This document shows positions 1-10,399 of a DNA stretch of 64,000 nt, piece after piece. Both the position numbers and the translations under genes were made by a program. The DNA is taken from NCBI GenBank assembly GCA_946406115.1, contig OX291555.1, positions 11,550,001-11,614,000 of the forward strand. The letters are read 5' to 3'. Under the pieces are notes generated by a model. The model searched no databases and was not told the DNA's origin. It saw only the letters and a program-made list of their open reading frames with translations. Source of the stretch: Apoda limacodes (taxonomy: Eukaryota > Arthropoda > Insecta > Lepidoptera > Limacodidae). Positions within the stretch are counted from its first letter, which is position 1. The number at the start of each line of letters is the position of its first letter.

Positions 1-50
1 GCGGCTGAGGCTAACAAGCCAACTAACAAGCCGAAGTTGCTGAGGAGAGT
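1..50 (+). CDS. possible 3' end of a host coding exon (partial)
   Basis: The first 50 bases stay open in a frame reading AAEANKPTNKPKLLRR and run straight into GTGAGT at 51-56, an ideal splice donor. The composition is more GC-rich than the following DNA. No domain can be recognised from 16 residues and the rest of the gene would lie upstream of the window. It could equally be chance. Confidence 0.3.
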
Positions 51-1545
51 GTGAGTGCCTCTGCCTTTGTTACGTAGGGGTGGAGGGGCTGCTATTCCCG
101 CAGCGCCGGAGTTAAAGCAGAAGTGAAGTTTGTTAAAATAATCTTTTCGGTGGCAGCAAACTAATGTCTGAATCTTCAGGTTGTCTTTTATGAAACCCAC
201 TGGGGAAGTTTACTCGCCTCTGTTGAGGCGATTATTCTTAGAAATCATTCAAATAAACTATAAGATTTATACAATATTACTTTAGCTGTTTCCTACAAGC
301 CGATAGGTTGCCTTTTTCAACTGTGTTTGAACCACATTAAACAATTAAGTACAGTGATTGAAGATAATTTGAGCACAGAAACAAGTTAGGTGCAAGGAGG
401 ATATGTTAGGTTGCCTTTATAAATAGTTTTTGATATAGGTGAGCAACTGAATTAATTTTTGGGCACATAACCTCAGAAATTTTCAAATTTGAATATCTCA
501 AAAAATACGTTTCGTCAGCCCCCCCCCCTCTTTGTAGTGGGCTCCGCACCCTCCTAATCTTAATTCGTGGGGTAGTATACTAAATTTTAACCCAAATTTT
601 AATTAAATATCTCAAAAAAGACAAGTTTCCTTAGCTCCTGGGGGGCTCATCCACCTCTGCCCCTCACCCTTCCCACACACCCCCACCCTTAATTCTTGGG
701 GAAGTATACTGAATTTTAACAACTTTAACATTTAATATAAAAATAACTAAGCACCACCGAAACAAAAGTGACCTAGTCGCAAGCGAATACCTGTAAACGT
801 ACTTATTGCCTTCAAAATTTAGCAATCCTCGGCTTCTTCTGTCAGAAGAAGAGAAGAAGTTGCAGAAACTTTAATATCTTGCCATAATTGGAAAACTGAG
901 GTGCGAGAGGCTATGTTTTCATCACATAACTAAATAACGTTCCTCTCCACAACTGTTATTACTTATTATAATGAACCTCAAAGCTTGCTTGTTGACATTG
1001 AAAAATACAAAACACTAGTGTACGTTAACATCAATAGTCTATAGACACCATCGATAGTACACGACTATTAATAGTATCGATTATATTTTTGAATTGTTCC
1101 GATTCGATTACCGGAATATAAATAAATATTTGTTACTAACAACACTAGTAGCGCTTCGTGGTCGCGGTCTGGGGAATAACCGAAAAAACTAAATGACGGA
1201 TTCTAATCAGTGTGACCGTTTTGGTATTTGCCTACTAAATTAGAAGATTATAAACAAAAATTAAAATGCTTTAAATATTTAGGCAAAGGTCAAAACAGTA
1301 ACACTTAATTTGTTTACAATAAACAAGTCCAAGGATTTATATCCGTAGGCATTTATATAAACAAGTAGGACAATGTATATATGTATGATTAATTAAAATA
1401 GTAGTAGTATAGTGTAGATCATAAGGCAAAATATTTTTCCTTATTTTCAGGTTATCCAACAGCAGCTTAAGATTTAGTACCTACTCCGTTATTTTTAAAT
1501 TTAATCTTGACGTAACAATGATGGTGGCTATGTGTTCCTTAACGA
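51..1545. other. non-coding AT-rich stretch with a two-copy degenerate repeat
   Basis: No gene is visible. At about 480-720 two degenerate units follow each other: each has ATATCTCAAAAAA (493 and 607), a C-rich stretch, then TTAATTC.TGGGG.AGTATAC (from about 560 and 688). Unit length is roughly 115-130 bp. The remainder is AT-rich and unclassified. If exon A of the zinc-finger pseudogene has a 5' untranslated exon, it may start near the TTTTCAG at about 1444-1450. Confidence 0.35.
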
Positions 1546-1912
1546 ATGCCATTAAATAAAACAATCAATCAATCAATTGTATACATATGCACTAAAGTAA
1601 CGATTATAATGTTTGGTTCAAATCTCAAAGTAGAACTAGAAATAGAAACGAATTGTGATGATGACGCGATGAATACCAATCAAATATATAGATTCTTCAG
1701 TATTCTAAGTGAGAATGACAACAAGGAACCTTATCGGGAGTTAATTGTTAAGGTGAAGCCAGAGAGTTTTGTGGGTGATTACGTGAAGCAAGAGAGAATT
1801 CTGTACTTGGACGTAAGGCATGTAGTGAAGGAAGAGCTGGTGACCGACCACAGGGTTCTGGAGCGACAGGTCACTGTATTGCCAGCTGTGCAGTTAGAGT
1901 TGCTCCCTATTG
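1546..1912 (+). pseudogene. C2H2 zinc-finger gene relic, first coding exon (exon A)
   Basis: This open exon has no stop. The better start is the second methionine at 1609 (MFGSNLKVELEIET), because the first 21 residues look like translated leader. It encodes an acidic, K/E-rich segment with VKVKPESF and VVKEELVTDHR, the kind of linker found ahead of zinc fingers in insect C2H2 proteins. The reading frame ends in LLPIG over a donor at 1913 (G|GTATGG). Joining position 1912 to the acceptor at 11117/11118 (TTTGTTTGCAG) keeps the frame and gives PIGVTERALYFNS. The downstream exon carries stops and broken fingers, so the whole gene is probably dead. Exon A alone has no recognised domain; the link to exon B rests on splice phase and frame. 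Confidence 0.55.
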
Positions 1913-1971
1913 GTATGGTACTATCATATTATTTTAAGAGTAAGTTATTTGACACAATTGACCAGGGCTGA

Positions 1972-2980
1972 GTGATTTGGTAAATATTTACTTCTCTGCA
2001 CCAAGTTTTTTCGGGGAAAAAAAAAAGGCGGAAAAGAAGTTTTTTAAAAAAATATTCAAAATTAAAAAGTCTTAATTGAACTGCTAGGTTAAGTTAGTTT
2101 ATGTTTATTTTTCCTGCGTGGAGCGAAGCGGAACTTTCAGAGATATGTGTTTAATACATAACAAGCAAAATTTTTTATGTATTTCAAACAAAAATTTTTT
2201 TTTTTCAAATAATCCCTACCAAAAAAAATTGACTACCGATTATTGCCTTCAGTTTGGGTATAAGGGGACGCATCATTATCCTTTTTTTTGTCAATTGCAA
2301 GATGTTTATTAGCTAGTATTAAGCCGGGTCTCCTGCTCGTGTTTTGCTGAAACATTACACAAAAACGTGTATACAAAACCTTGTTTCACTTCACATTTTT
2401 GTTGTGAAAACTTTGTTTTAGTTAATAGAAACAATGTTTTTGCTTTCCACGCTCGATGGAAAACATCTAAACATTTACCCCCAAATGGGTAGAGGGGTGG
2501 GGCTTAATCATTAATTTTGAATATTTAGATTCAGAGACTTCTAAATAGTCAATCCTAAACACTTCTTAAAAGATATATCCTATATGATATAAGTTTTTAA
2601 ATTTTCCCGTTTCACTACTACTTTAAAAATAAAACAGGATTAACCTTCCCACACGCGCATTGGTCTGTGAGACTGACGAAATACGTTTTCGTGTTTATTT
2701 TTTTTCTTAGAAATGCTGAGTACTTGATACTTATGCTAGTTGTCGCTTTTGTTGCTAGCTTCATTTCAGAGTTCTCCGCGTATTCTTAGCGTACGTACAT
2801 GTGGTCGCACTTGGCGTCAATTGGTCTATGAAACCGACACGGGTATAAGTGCAACTTTTTTGTAAGTATAAAGTTCTTTTATTATATTCTTTTTTGACAT
2901 TATTTGCTGTGTGTATGTAAAATCTGCCCTGACTGTCATACCACACCCGACGTCTAAATGAAAATATGATCGATGTGTCG
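1972..2980. other. unclassified AT-rich DNA
   Basis: No coding sequence is supported. Two imperfect copies of a short motif occur (about 2660, CATTGGTCTGTGAGACTGAC, and about 2818, AATTGGTCTATGAAACCGAC). They may be the terminus of a decayed DNA transposon, but no partner end was found. Confidence 0.4.
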
Positions 2981-3429
2981 TTTTATAAGTCCTTTTGGAT
3001 ATTTAGATGTTAATATTTGTTTTAAAGAAGATAATATTGATTAAAGTCATTGATATAAATTATATTTAATAAACTTACGTGTGAAAAGTGATTCCTGTGG
3101 ACTTGGATTTCTTTTCCGGAATGATTGGTACACTTAATAAACGAACAACATGGCATTTTAGCGATAGCTTTGTGTCGTTTTTATTATTTTCCTTGCGTGA
3201 AAAAGAGTTTTGCAACAGAAGATAGATTGGCTTGCGACTAGTTGCAACTAACGAATACTGCGTCAAACTGACGTAGTTTGCATCACTCAAAGTCTTTGAT
3301 CACATGCCGTATCTCCCCTTTTTTGTTTATATCAATGATTTAAGTTTGTTTTTATAGAACCTAAGAAAAACATCTCATTTTGAAAGCTGTTTTGCTAGAG
3401 ACTGATTGTCAGTGAAATAATTAATAGAA
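2981..3429 (+). repeat. left copy of a dispersed direct repeat (filled by a TTAA insertion)
   Basis: Starting at TTTTATAAGTCCTTTTGG, this segment matches 10079-10237 in the same orientation, through ATTGTCAGT near its right end. The left copy is longer because a 295-bp element with TTAA on both sides sits inside it (3045-3339). The remaining sequence aligns base for base apart from scattered substitutions and small indels. Confidence 0.75.
3045..3339. mobile_element. TTAA-flanked non-autonomous element (piggyBac-type target)
   Basis: The element is bounded by TTAA at 3041-3044 and 3340-3343 and has inverted ends: TCATTGATATAAA at 3047-3059 and its exact complement at 3326-3338. The related copy of the host repeat at 10140-10143 has a single TTAA at the same point, so this is an insertion with target duplication. 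There is no transposase ORF. A TTAA target suggests mobilisation by a piggyBac-like transposase; the family assignment is inference. Confidence 0.75.
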
Positions 3430-3445
3430 CCGTTTTTCCCCCGAA

Positions 3446-3730
3446 GGGTAAAAAACGATTATTTAGGTTTCAGCCGAAAGGATTCACACATTGAGATAAC
3501 CTCTTGAACATCAGCGCCGTCTAGTGGTAGAAGCGGGGAAATTACCCGCTAGCTATCCCTCTCTAATATGTGCGGTGTGGGTGGGAGATGTGTCAACGCA
3601 TGGTAGATGCGTCTGTGGCCATTTTGTGACAGTACATTTTGTCATCGAGGCGAGTTGGTTGACGCCTGCAAGAGAATTTTATTGGTGTGTCAAGCCTTTC
3701 GGCTGAAACCTAAATAATCGTTTTTTACCC
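3446..3730. mobile_element. 285-bp MITE with perfect 36-bp inverted arms
   Basis: The arm at 3446-3481 (starts GGGTAAAAAACGATT, ends CAGCCGAAAGG) is the exact complement of 3695-3730. Between them lie 213 bp containing CAGCGCCGTCTAGTGGTAG and CGCATGGTAGATGCGTCTG. A diverged second copy lies in inverse orientation at about 9835-10030. The MITE abuts the broken 3' end of the DIRS recombinase gene. No clear target-site duplication was found. Confidence 0.7.
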
Positions 3731-3739
3731 TTTTTTTAA

Positions 3740-4615
3740 CTTTGCATCTTGTGGTTATGAACAAATCAGTTAAGGCAGGTGAAGCTGAACGTCGTTGTTC
3801 ACTAACCCTCTTGAGTGCAGGTATCCAGTGACATAAATCAAACTTAATGTCTTAATTTTTTCTTATGCACCATCCTGCTTGGCGATACCTGTCACTGTCT
3901 GTCTTCGAACCATAGGCTGGCTATGATATAGGGTTATAGAGTCTGTAGTGATTTGTCAATTTTCTGTATTTATATGGAGTAACGTTAAATCGTGTACACG
4001 TCGGCCCGATGATAGGAGTAGCAGTGTGGCTACGTGTTGAGAGACTTGGAACAAATTAGTGTTGTCAATAGGTTTTCTCGCAATACATTTTAGTAGGTCC
4101 TCGACATCCCAAGTACATAATTTATGTTTTGGGGGATTCCTTAAGAGAATGGCTTTAACCGTTTTTTGAACTACAGGGTGTTTGCTCAGGGTCTCACTAA
4201 TCAATGGTTTAGTGAATGTTGCAACCGTCGATTTATGGACTAGTATGGTCCTTGGGGACATTTTTTTTGTTTCATGTAGAAAAATTTGATATTTGGCTAG
4301 GTCACTTGGTTTTTGGTCTAAGCAAGTGATGTTTTCTGTGGTACACCATTGAAGCCAGCTTTTCCATACTGATTTATAAGTTTTCAGTGATGAAGGCCTC
4401 CAGACCGATTGTAGAAATGTTCTTTCGGATTCCCCCCAGTCTCTTATTTCATTCGTCCAGCCCGTATTTTCCAGACCTCCAAACAGAGATTCTGAACTCT
4501 GCGTGGTGGTTGGTCTGTTTGCAGATCCTTGAGATGTGCCCAGAGGTTCTTGATTCGAAAGGGTGGTTGAGTTGCGCGTTTTTTGACTTCTGGTCTCCAA
4601 AAGGATTTCTCCCAC
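3740..4615 (-). pseudogene. DIRS tyrosine recombinase, broken
   Basis: The open part (4615-3956, 219 codons) contains the core-binding region (SSLKTYKSVWKSWLQWC, residues about 75-91) and the start of the catalytic domain, with the first catalytic arginine in LSSGRRVHDLTLL (R206). After the stop at 3956, homologous residues continue in frame (LYHSQPMVRRQTVTGIAKQ) and then in another frame (IPALKRVSEQRRS, LTDLFITTRCKVKK) down to about 3740. The expected H-x-x-R and tyrosine nucleophile region is absent, so the enzyme cannot be functional. In DIRS elements this recombinase integrates a circular DNA intermediate. Confidence 0.8.
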
Positions 4616-4619
4616 TTCG

Positions 4620-6029
4620 GTGCTACCAGTAGGTAGTGGCCGGTGGAGATGCTTAGACGTTGGAGTACTCTAGGTATTACAGCTGGGGGTGGAAAGATCC
4701 ATCCTAGGCTGTAATTCCACTTTTTGGAGAAGGCATCTACAAATTCGCACCGGTGATCTCTCTGATCTTCGGTTACATATCTTTTTACTATCGCTGAATT
4801 TTTTGATGCAAAGAGATTTCTGGAATTCACATCGTTCGAAAGATCACTTGTAGCAGTTGTGAGTTTAGATGCCATTCTTGTAAGTTCTTGAACCTCGATA
4901 GTCCGTCGGCGAGGTCGTTGTAGCGACCCGGCAAGTACTTCGGGATAAGGATTATTTCGTTCACCTGAGAAAAGTTTAAAATTTTTGAGGCCATGTTGAG
5001 GAGAGCTCTGGATTTCGTACCAGCTGCAAGCAGCAGTCGTTCGGTTGTCGGTTTGTACGATCACAGTTTTCCCTTGCAGTTGTCTCCATTGTTTTTGTAA
5101 TACTATGAAGATTGTCGCTAATTCTTTTTGATTGGAGTGCCATCGATTTTGTGATTTTTCCCAGTAGCCTGAGAGTTTCTTTCCATTTACGTCGGCTCCC
5201 CATCCCAGGTCTGATGCGTCGGTGGTTATGAAGGCTGATGGGGAAGGTATTTGGATTGTAGAAGTTTTGGAAAGGTTTTGTAACCACCAGTTGAGTTCTT
5301 CTATGGCTTGCCTGGGTATTGTAAGCATCTTGTCTTTTTGGTTTCCCGAAAGCGGTTTTGTTGATATCTGGATAAGCCTGCAATGCAAAAAACCTAGTGG
5401 TACAACATTGCTTGCAAAATTCAATTTTCTGAGGAGTCGTTTTACGCTTATCCAACACCATTCTTTCCTACGCAAAGTTTCTAGAATGAATTTAGTGAAG
5501 TTGGCAACCTTATTTTCAGGTAATCCTCTTTATGTTATATTTTGTATTCCAGAGGATGCCTAAGTATTCTTATTGTTGTTTGACATGCCAGCCGAGTTGT
5601 TTGAGGAACCGTACAGTTTCTCTAGCCTGTTTACTCAGCAGGTAAATCTTGATTCATAAGAAGAAAATCGTCTAAGTAGACTATTGTTCTAATCTCTTTT
5701 TCTCGTAATAATGAGGCTAACCAGTTTGAGATTTTGCTAAAAATAGAAGGAGCGCTAGAGAGACTGAACGGTAAGCAGTTCATATTATAAATTTTACCTC
5801 CGACGGAGAAGAAAATGTATTATTTATGGGTTTTTGACATCGGTACATTATAGTAAGCGTTTGAAATATCAATTTTGATCAGGAAATCCTGGCACTGAAT
5901 CATTTCTGATACTTTCTTAAGACTGAGCAAACGAAATTTTGGGGAATCGACATAAAGATTAAGTGATTTTAGATTAAGAATTAATCTGTGGGAGCCATTA
6001 GGTTTTTGTCTCAGAAAAACTGGTGACAA
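4620..6029 (-). pseudogene. DIRS reverse transcriptase and RNase H, broken
   Basis: RT fingers and palm appear at 6029-5820 (FLRQKPNGSHRLILNLKSLN, then KIDISNAYYNVPM). After a frame change comes NMNCLPFSLSSAPSIFSK, with the catalytic motif VYLDDFLLMNQD at about 5681-5646 (YLDD codons at 5678-5667). A separate open frame (5475-4444, 343 codons) carries RNase H with the acidic triad in TTDAS (D86), KELA (E118) and QTDN (D143). The end of this ORF overlaps the recombinase start in another frame, as is common in DIRS elements. No methyltransferase-like domain, present in some DIRS relatives, was recognised. Confidence 0.85.
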
Positions 6030-6817
6030 ATATCCTACTTTAAAAATATTACGGGATATTGCGCCTATTTACCAGATTTGCGATTAGTTGTGATATTTTT
6101 TTTGATGGTTTAGCTTCGAAATGTCTCGCGTTTTCTACTGATAGTCTAGATATTGCTGGTTTATTGATAAAAAGGTATCCTATATCCTTTAAGAGTGTTA
6201 AGGATCGTTGGTGAGGCTCCTAGTGATTCCCACAGTTCAATTTTGCTTCTTAGTTACTCAGCATGAAATACCTTTGAGTTTTTACTTCTTGCTGCTTGTT
6301 CGAGGTTTTTGCTTTGAGCTGTTTGTGTTATTTGTTTGTTTGTAACGAAAGTTTTGCGACTGATTTCTTTTGTATTGATAATTTTGTTGGGACGAATCCT
6401 AGGGGACGCCTAGGGTTTTGGTCATGTTCGGGGAGAAAGGTTTTCTTAGGAGTTGGGACTGACTTCTTGTTTTTTGACTTGTAAATAGTGGTAACTTTCT
6501 TGGAAAAAAACTTTTGCGTTCCCCCCTGGTCCTTTATAATGTCATTTAGTTTCTGTTCCGAGAACAGATGGGTTTCCGACGGAGGTATTTCGTGTAGTAT
6601 TTCCTTTAGGACCCTATTTGAAGATTTATATGTTTCTCTTCGGCTCTGGATAACCTCAGCACGCCTGCCGCAGGTGTATTGGAGGAGCGCGTCAGAGAAA
6701 TTCCTGAACGGACAGTCTGGCTTAATAAATTTATTTTGTTCTTGGCAGGCTTCCTGGAAGGCTTTTCGCTGAAGTAAGAGGCCGTGCGTTATGGCATCTA
6801 AGGTGGTATCGAATTTT

Positions 6818-7192
6818 TCAAGGTGCGCTAGTGATCCCCATGATGGGGTTGATAGGGCCAGGGTGTGGGGAGTAGATTGTGGCGCGCCCTAGCGGCCATT
6901 CTAAGAGTATCCTTTTGATGGTTCTGAATCGTTTCTCGCTTAGTGAAGAATCATCTGGTGAAAACGCGTGAGCAAGGTCAGCCGTAGGAATTGCGAATCT
7001 AAGTTTTCCCTCCACCTGAGATGATATTTTGTTGCCAAACAAGTCGGAGTAGGAGAGGTCTTCTACTTCCCAGTCACGCCAGTCTGGTGGGTAATTATTG
7101 TCTAGTATTTTGACGAAGTTGTTGAAGAACTCTTTCTCTTCTTGTGGTGCGCCTTTGGTGTAGAGTACATTCATGGTAGTTGTGAAGGCCAT
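6818..7192 (-). pseudogene. gag-like ORF1 fragment of the DIRS element
   Basis: This 124-codon frame begins MAFTTTMNVLYTKG and lies at the 5' end of the minus-strand DIRS unit, where ORF1 is expected. It contains PPDWRDWEVEDLSYSDLFG and ends in a stop. The stretch between it and the RT (6817-6030) has no long frame and is presumably decayed ORF1 and linker. The assignment rests on position, since gag proteins are poorly conserved. Confidence 0.5.
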
Positions 7193-7264
7193 GATCTGTG
7201 CGACTAACAGAAAGGGTAAGGATCAGTTGATTTGTAGTGATGATTGTAATACTCATAATAAATG

Positions 7265-9325
7265 GTGTATGCATGTTCGCCCTTCATAGCCTTGAAGACA
7301 GGGACCTGTCCATATTGTGGGTGTGCTAAAATTCTTAAGCAAACTGCATATGAGACTTGGACCACGGCTCGTAATAATAAGGATCTGAATATATCTGAGG
7401 TAAAACGCAAATTAAATGCTTGCTTCGAGGTTCAGTAAGAAAGCAACTGCCAGAGCAAAATTACAATTCATCGGCAAAATAGGTGGGCGACTTGCGAGCT
7501 ATCCTTCTGGGAGTCGTGCTTTCTGGTCGCTTGCCAAAGCTGCCGAAGGGAACTTTTGCCAGTCGTCGTTACCACCACTGCGAAAGACCGATGGTGACTT
7601 GGCCCATAGTGCTAAAGAGAAAGCCGATCTACTGGGCAGTCTCTGCCTCGAACTCAAATATGAACGATGAAGGCGCTGTACCACCTACTATACCGTGGTG
7701 CGGTAAGGCCATAAGACCACCGGAAATCTCCATAACGCAGCGGGAGGTCAGGCGGACGTTGCTTTCTCTAGACGTTCATAAGTCGAGTGGGCCAGACGGT
7801 ATACCAGCAGTGGTGCTTAAGCAGTGTGCTCCTGAGTTATGTCCTGTACTCACGCGCCTCTTCGCGCTTTCCTAGGCAATTTCCGTCTTCATGGAAGACT
7901 GCGAATGTGCACCCGGTGCCCAAAAAGGTCGATAGATCAGATCCATCGTAATACAGGCCTATCGCTATTACCTCTCTCCTCTCTAAGGTGATGGAGCGTG
8001 TGATCAACACACAGCTTCTAAGATACCTAGAAGTACACGATCTGGTCAGTGACCGTCAATATGGCTTTCGCTACGGTCACTCGACTGGTGACCTTCTAGT
8101 GTATCTCACACACCGATGGGCACTAGCCATTGAGAGTCAGGGGGAGGCATTGGCATGTAGCCTAGACATAGCGAAGGCGTTCGATCGGGTCTGGCACCGG
8201 GGTCTTCTATCGAAGTTGCCTTCTTACGGAGTGCCCGAGGGTTTGTGCAATGGGTGGCTAGCTTTTTGTCCGGCAGACGCATACGAACCGTAGTTGACGG
8301 TAGTTGCTCTGATAGCACGGACATTAATGCTGGTGTCCCGCAAGGCTCTGTGCTGTCTCCTACGCTGTTTCTACTGCATATCAATGACATGTTGGACATC
8401 AACCAAATAACATTGTTATGCAGATGACAGTACTGGAGACGCTTATTACACGGGTCGTGCAAACATCCCTCGTTCCGTTGTGGAGGAAAACCGCGGAGAA
8501 CTTGTGTCTCAAATCGAGACCACACTGTCCCAGGTCTCTGACTGGGGACGGGTAAACTTGGTCCGATTCAACCCTACAAAGACACAAGTGTGCGCGTTCA
8601 CCGCTAAGAAAACCCCATTCACTGTAGTCCCACAATTCAAGAACACTCCCCTCTCCATCTCCAAGAGCATTGGGATCCTTCGTGTCGACATCTGCATTGA
8701 TGTTCAGTTCCGAGATCATTTACAAGATAAGGTGAAGCTGGCGTCCAAAAAACTTGGTGTACTCAACAGAGCAAAGCAGTACTTCACGTCGGGGCAAAGG
8801 TTGTTACTTTTCAAGTCGCAAGTTCGGCCCCATATGGAGTACTGCTGCCATCTCTGGGCAGGTGCACCCGGATACCAGCTTGGCCCTTTTGACTCGGTTC
8901 AACGACGGGCTGTGAGAATTGTCGACGATTCCAAACTCACTTGCGGTATCGAGCCCTTAAGTCTGAGGAGAGACTTTGCCTCACTGTGTGTGTTCTACCG
9001 CTTGTACAATGGGTTGTGTTCTGAGGAATTGTTCGAAATGATGCCCACGGCTACTTTCTACCATCGCACCGTTAGCCATCGGCAGGGAATTCATTCTCAC
9101 ACTTTAGAACCTAAATGGTCGCGTACAGTGCGGTTTCAGAGAAACTTCCTCCCGCGAACGCTTAAGTTGTGGAATGAGCTCCCTTATTAGATTTCTGAAG
9201 GGTCGGCAACGTGCAAGTGATACCCCTGGTGTTGCAAGCGACTATAGGCTACGGTGACCGCTTATCATCAGGCGGACCGTAAGCTTGTTTGCCACCTTAG
9301 TGGTAAAAAAAAAAAAAAAAAAAAA
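7265..9325 (+). mobile_element. non-LTR retrotransposon family A, copy with deleted endonuclease
   Basis: This copy matches the near-full-length copy at 55128-58252. Near 7309-7326 it jumps from the endonuclease region (matching about 56040) directly to sequence matching about 56700, so most of the endonuclease is lost. It continues through the RT to the family 3' end (GGGTCGGCAACG, then CATCAGGCGGACCGTAAGC, then TTTGCCACCTTAGTGG) and a poly(A) of about 20 at 9303-9325. The 5' boundary is uncertain because of a small deletion near 7280. Confidence 0.8.
7416..9190 (+). pseudogene. family A reverse transcriptase, frameshifted
   Basis: RT motifs are spread over several frames: SKSSGPDGIPAVVLKQC-type motif at about 7780-7830; YGFRYGHSTGDLLVYLTHRW and LDIAKAFDRVWHRGLLSKL (7988-8293); NAGVPQGSVLSPTLFLLHIN (8245-8427). 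The catalytic YADD (about 8419-8430) is split from the preceding motif by a frameshift. The thumb and C-terminal region are open at 8480-9190 (VSDWGRVNLVRFNPTKTQVC, then HMEYCCHLWAGAPGYQLGPF). Non-functional. Confidence 0.8.
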
Positions 9326-9339
9326 TGACTTTGCCCGTC

Positions 9340-9610
9340 ATATTATGGTAAATCCACTGATATGACTCGACGTGTTATGTTACGATTCACTACGTATTGA
9401 TACGACCCAAGACGTATAAGTGATGCGTCTCGTCGTATCGGGTCATGCGTCTCGACGTATCACGTCATGCGTCTCGACGTGTCGGGTCATGCGTCTTGCT
9501 TGGCGTATCAAGTGATGCGACCAGGCGTATCGAGTGACAAGCCCTGATGAATCGACATGTCGAGTGATGCATTTCGACGCATCCGGTGATGCAACCCTCG
9601 ATACGCCTAT
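9340..9610. repeat. 22-bp CpG-rich minisatellite
   Basis: At least seven degenerate units with the pattern TSATGCGTCTCGACGTATCG run in tandem from about 9350. Clean 22-bp steps occur at 9421-9486, then 26-, 22-, 30- and 22-bp units. The array is much richer in CpG than the surrounding DNA. It lies immediately after the poly(A) of the family A copy. No protein reading frame spans it. Confidence 0.75.
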
Positions 9611-9834
9611 TGTGGGACAATGATATCGTTCGACCCTTTATCGTTCATTGCGAGACGATTCGGGTGTGAAGGGGAAAAAAAAGATAGATAAAGGGGATCA
9701 AAAAATCAAAAAATCGTTTCCTTAACAAACTAAGAAGAAATTATCCAAGTTCAGCATCAGCATAACTTTCACTATATTGGAAAAAAGAAATATATATTAT
9801 TATTTACCTAATTTATATTTGTGAGGACACCACT

Positions 9835-10030
9835 AACGACGCCGAGATTCGAAAGCGTACTGCCACAAAATGGCCACAGACGCATCTACCATGCGTTGAC
9901 ACATCTCCCACTTACACCGCACATTAAGAGCGGGATAGCTAGCGGGTAATTTCCCCGCTCCTACCACTAGACGGCGCTGATGTTCAAGAGGTCATCTCAA
10001 TGTATCAAGCCTAAAGGCTCCAACATCTAA
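9835..10030. mobile_element. second, diverged copy of the hairpin MITE, inverted
   Basis: The reverse complement of this segment matches 3490-3715: GCCACAAAATGGCCACAGAC, CGCATCTACCATGCG, GATAGCTAGCGGGTAATTTC and CTACCACTAGACGGCGCTGA all recur. The outer arms have decayed (AGCCTAAAGGCTCCAACATC at the right end against the intact arm of the other copy), so this is the older or more mutated copy. Confidence 0.7.
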
Positions 10031-10277
10031 ATAAAAAAAATCATTAAATGATGTTAATTGTTTCATTATATTCTTTAGTTTTATAAGTCCTTTTGGATAT
10101 TTAGAAGTTAATATTTGTTATAAAGAAGATAATATTGATTTAAGTTTGCTTTTATAGTACCTAAGAAAAACATCAGTTTTGAAGGCTGTTTTCCAAGAGA
10201 CCGATTGTCAGTAAAATAAATTAATAAAAAAAATCATTAAATGATGTTAATTGTTTCATTATATTCTTTAGTTTTAT
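10030..10277 (+). repeat. perfect 55-bp direct repeats flanking the right copy of the dispersed repeat
   Basis: Positions 10030-10084 and 10223-10277 are identical (AATAAAAAAAATCATTAAAT to CTTTAGTTTTAT), offset by 193 bp. Between them is the right copy (10079-10237) of the repeat also seen at 2981-3429, here without the TTAA insertion. The arrangement suggests a recent local duplication or a long direct-repeat element. Confidence 0.7.
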
Positions 10278-10399
10278 GATAAATAATATATATGTACAGG
10301 TTATTTTATTAAAAGAATAAGAAATTTGGTTCCGAACTTTCGGTCTATCAGACCGTGCGCGGGTATATGTGTTAAAAATATTGGCGCGGGTATAGGAAG

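Larger units (their letters stand above)
3735..7250 (-). mobile_element. decayed DIRS-type retrotransposon (tyrosine recombinase class)
   Basis: Read on the minus strand, the element has a gag-like ORF (7192-6818), a reverse transcriptase (about 6029-5640) with the catalytic YLDD, an RNase H domain (about 5230-5030) and a tyrosine recombinase (4615 to about 3740). RT-RNase H followed by a lambda-type recombinase in place of a DDE integrase is the defining order of DIRS elements. Frameshifts and stops break every gene and the recombinase is cut off before its last catalytic residues. True element termini were not identified. The two hairpin MITE copies that flank it could be mistaken for DIRS inverted terminal repeats. 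Confidence 0.85.

Noticed and set aside
1972..2980. piggyBac-like end around the ATTGGTCT motifs
   Set aside because: The two motif copies are direct and not inverted, and no TTAA-bounded partner was found.
3446..10030. MITE copies as the inverted terminal repeats of the DIRS element
   Set aside because: The left unit has its own perfect 36-bp arms and both copies look like an independent MITE family; the left one also cuts the recombinase gene.
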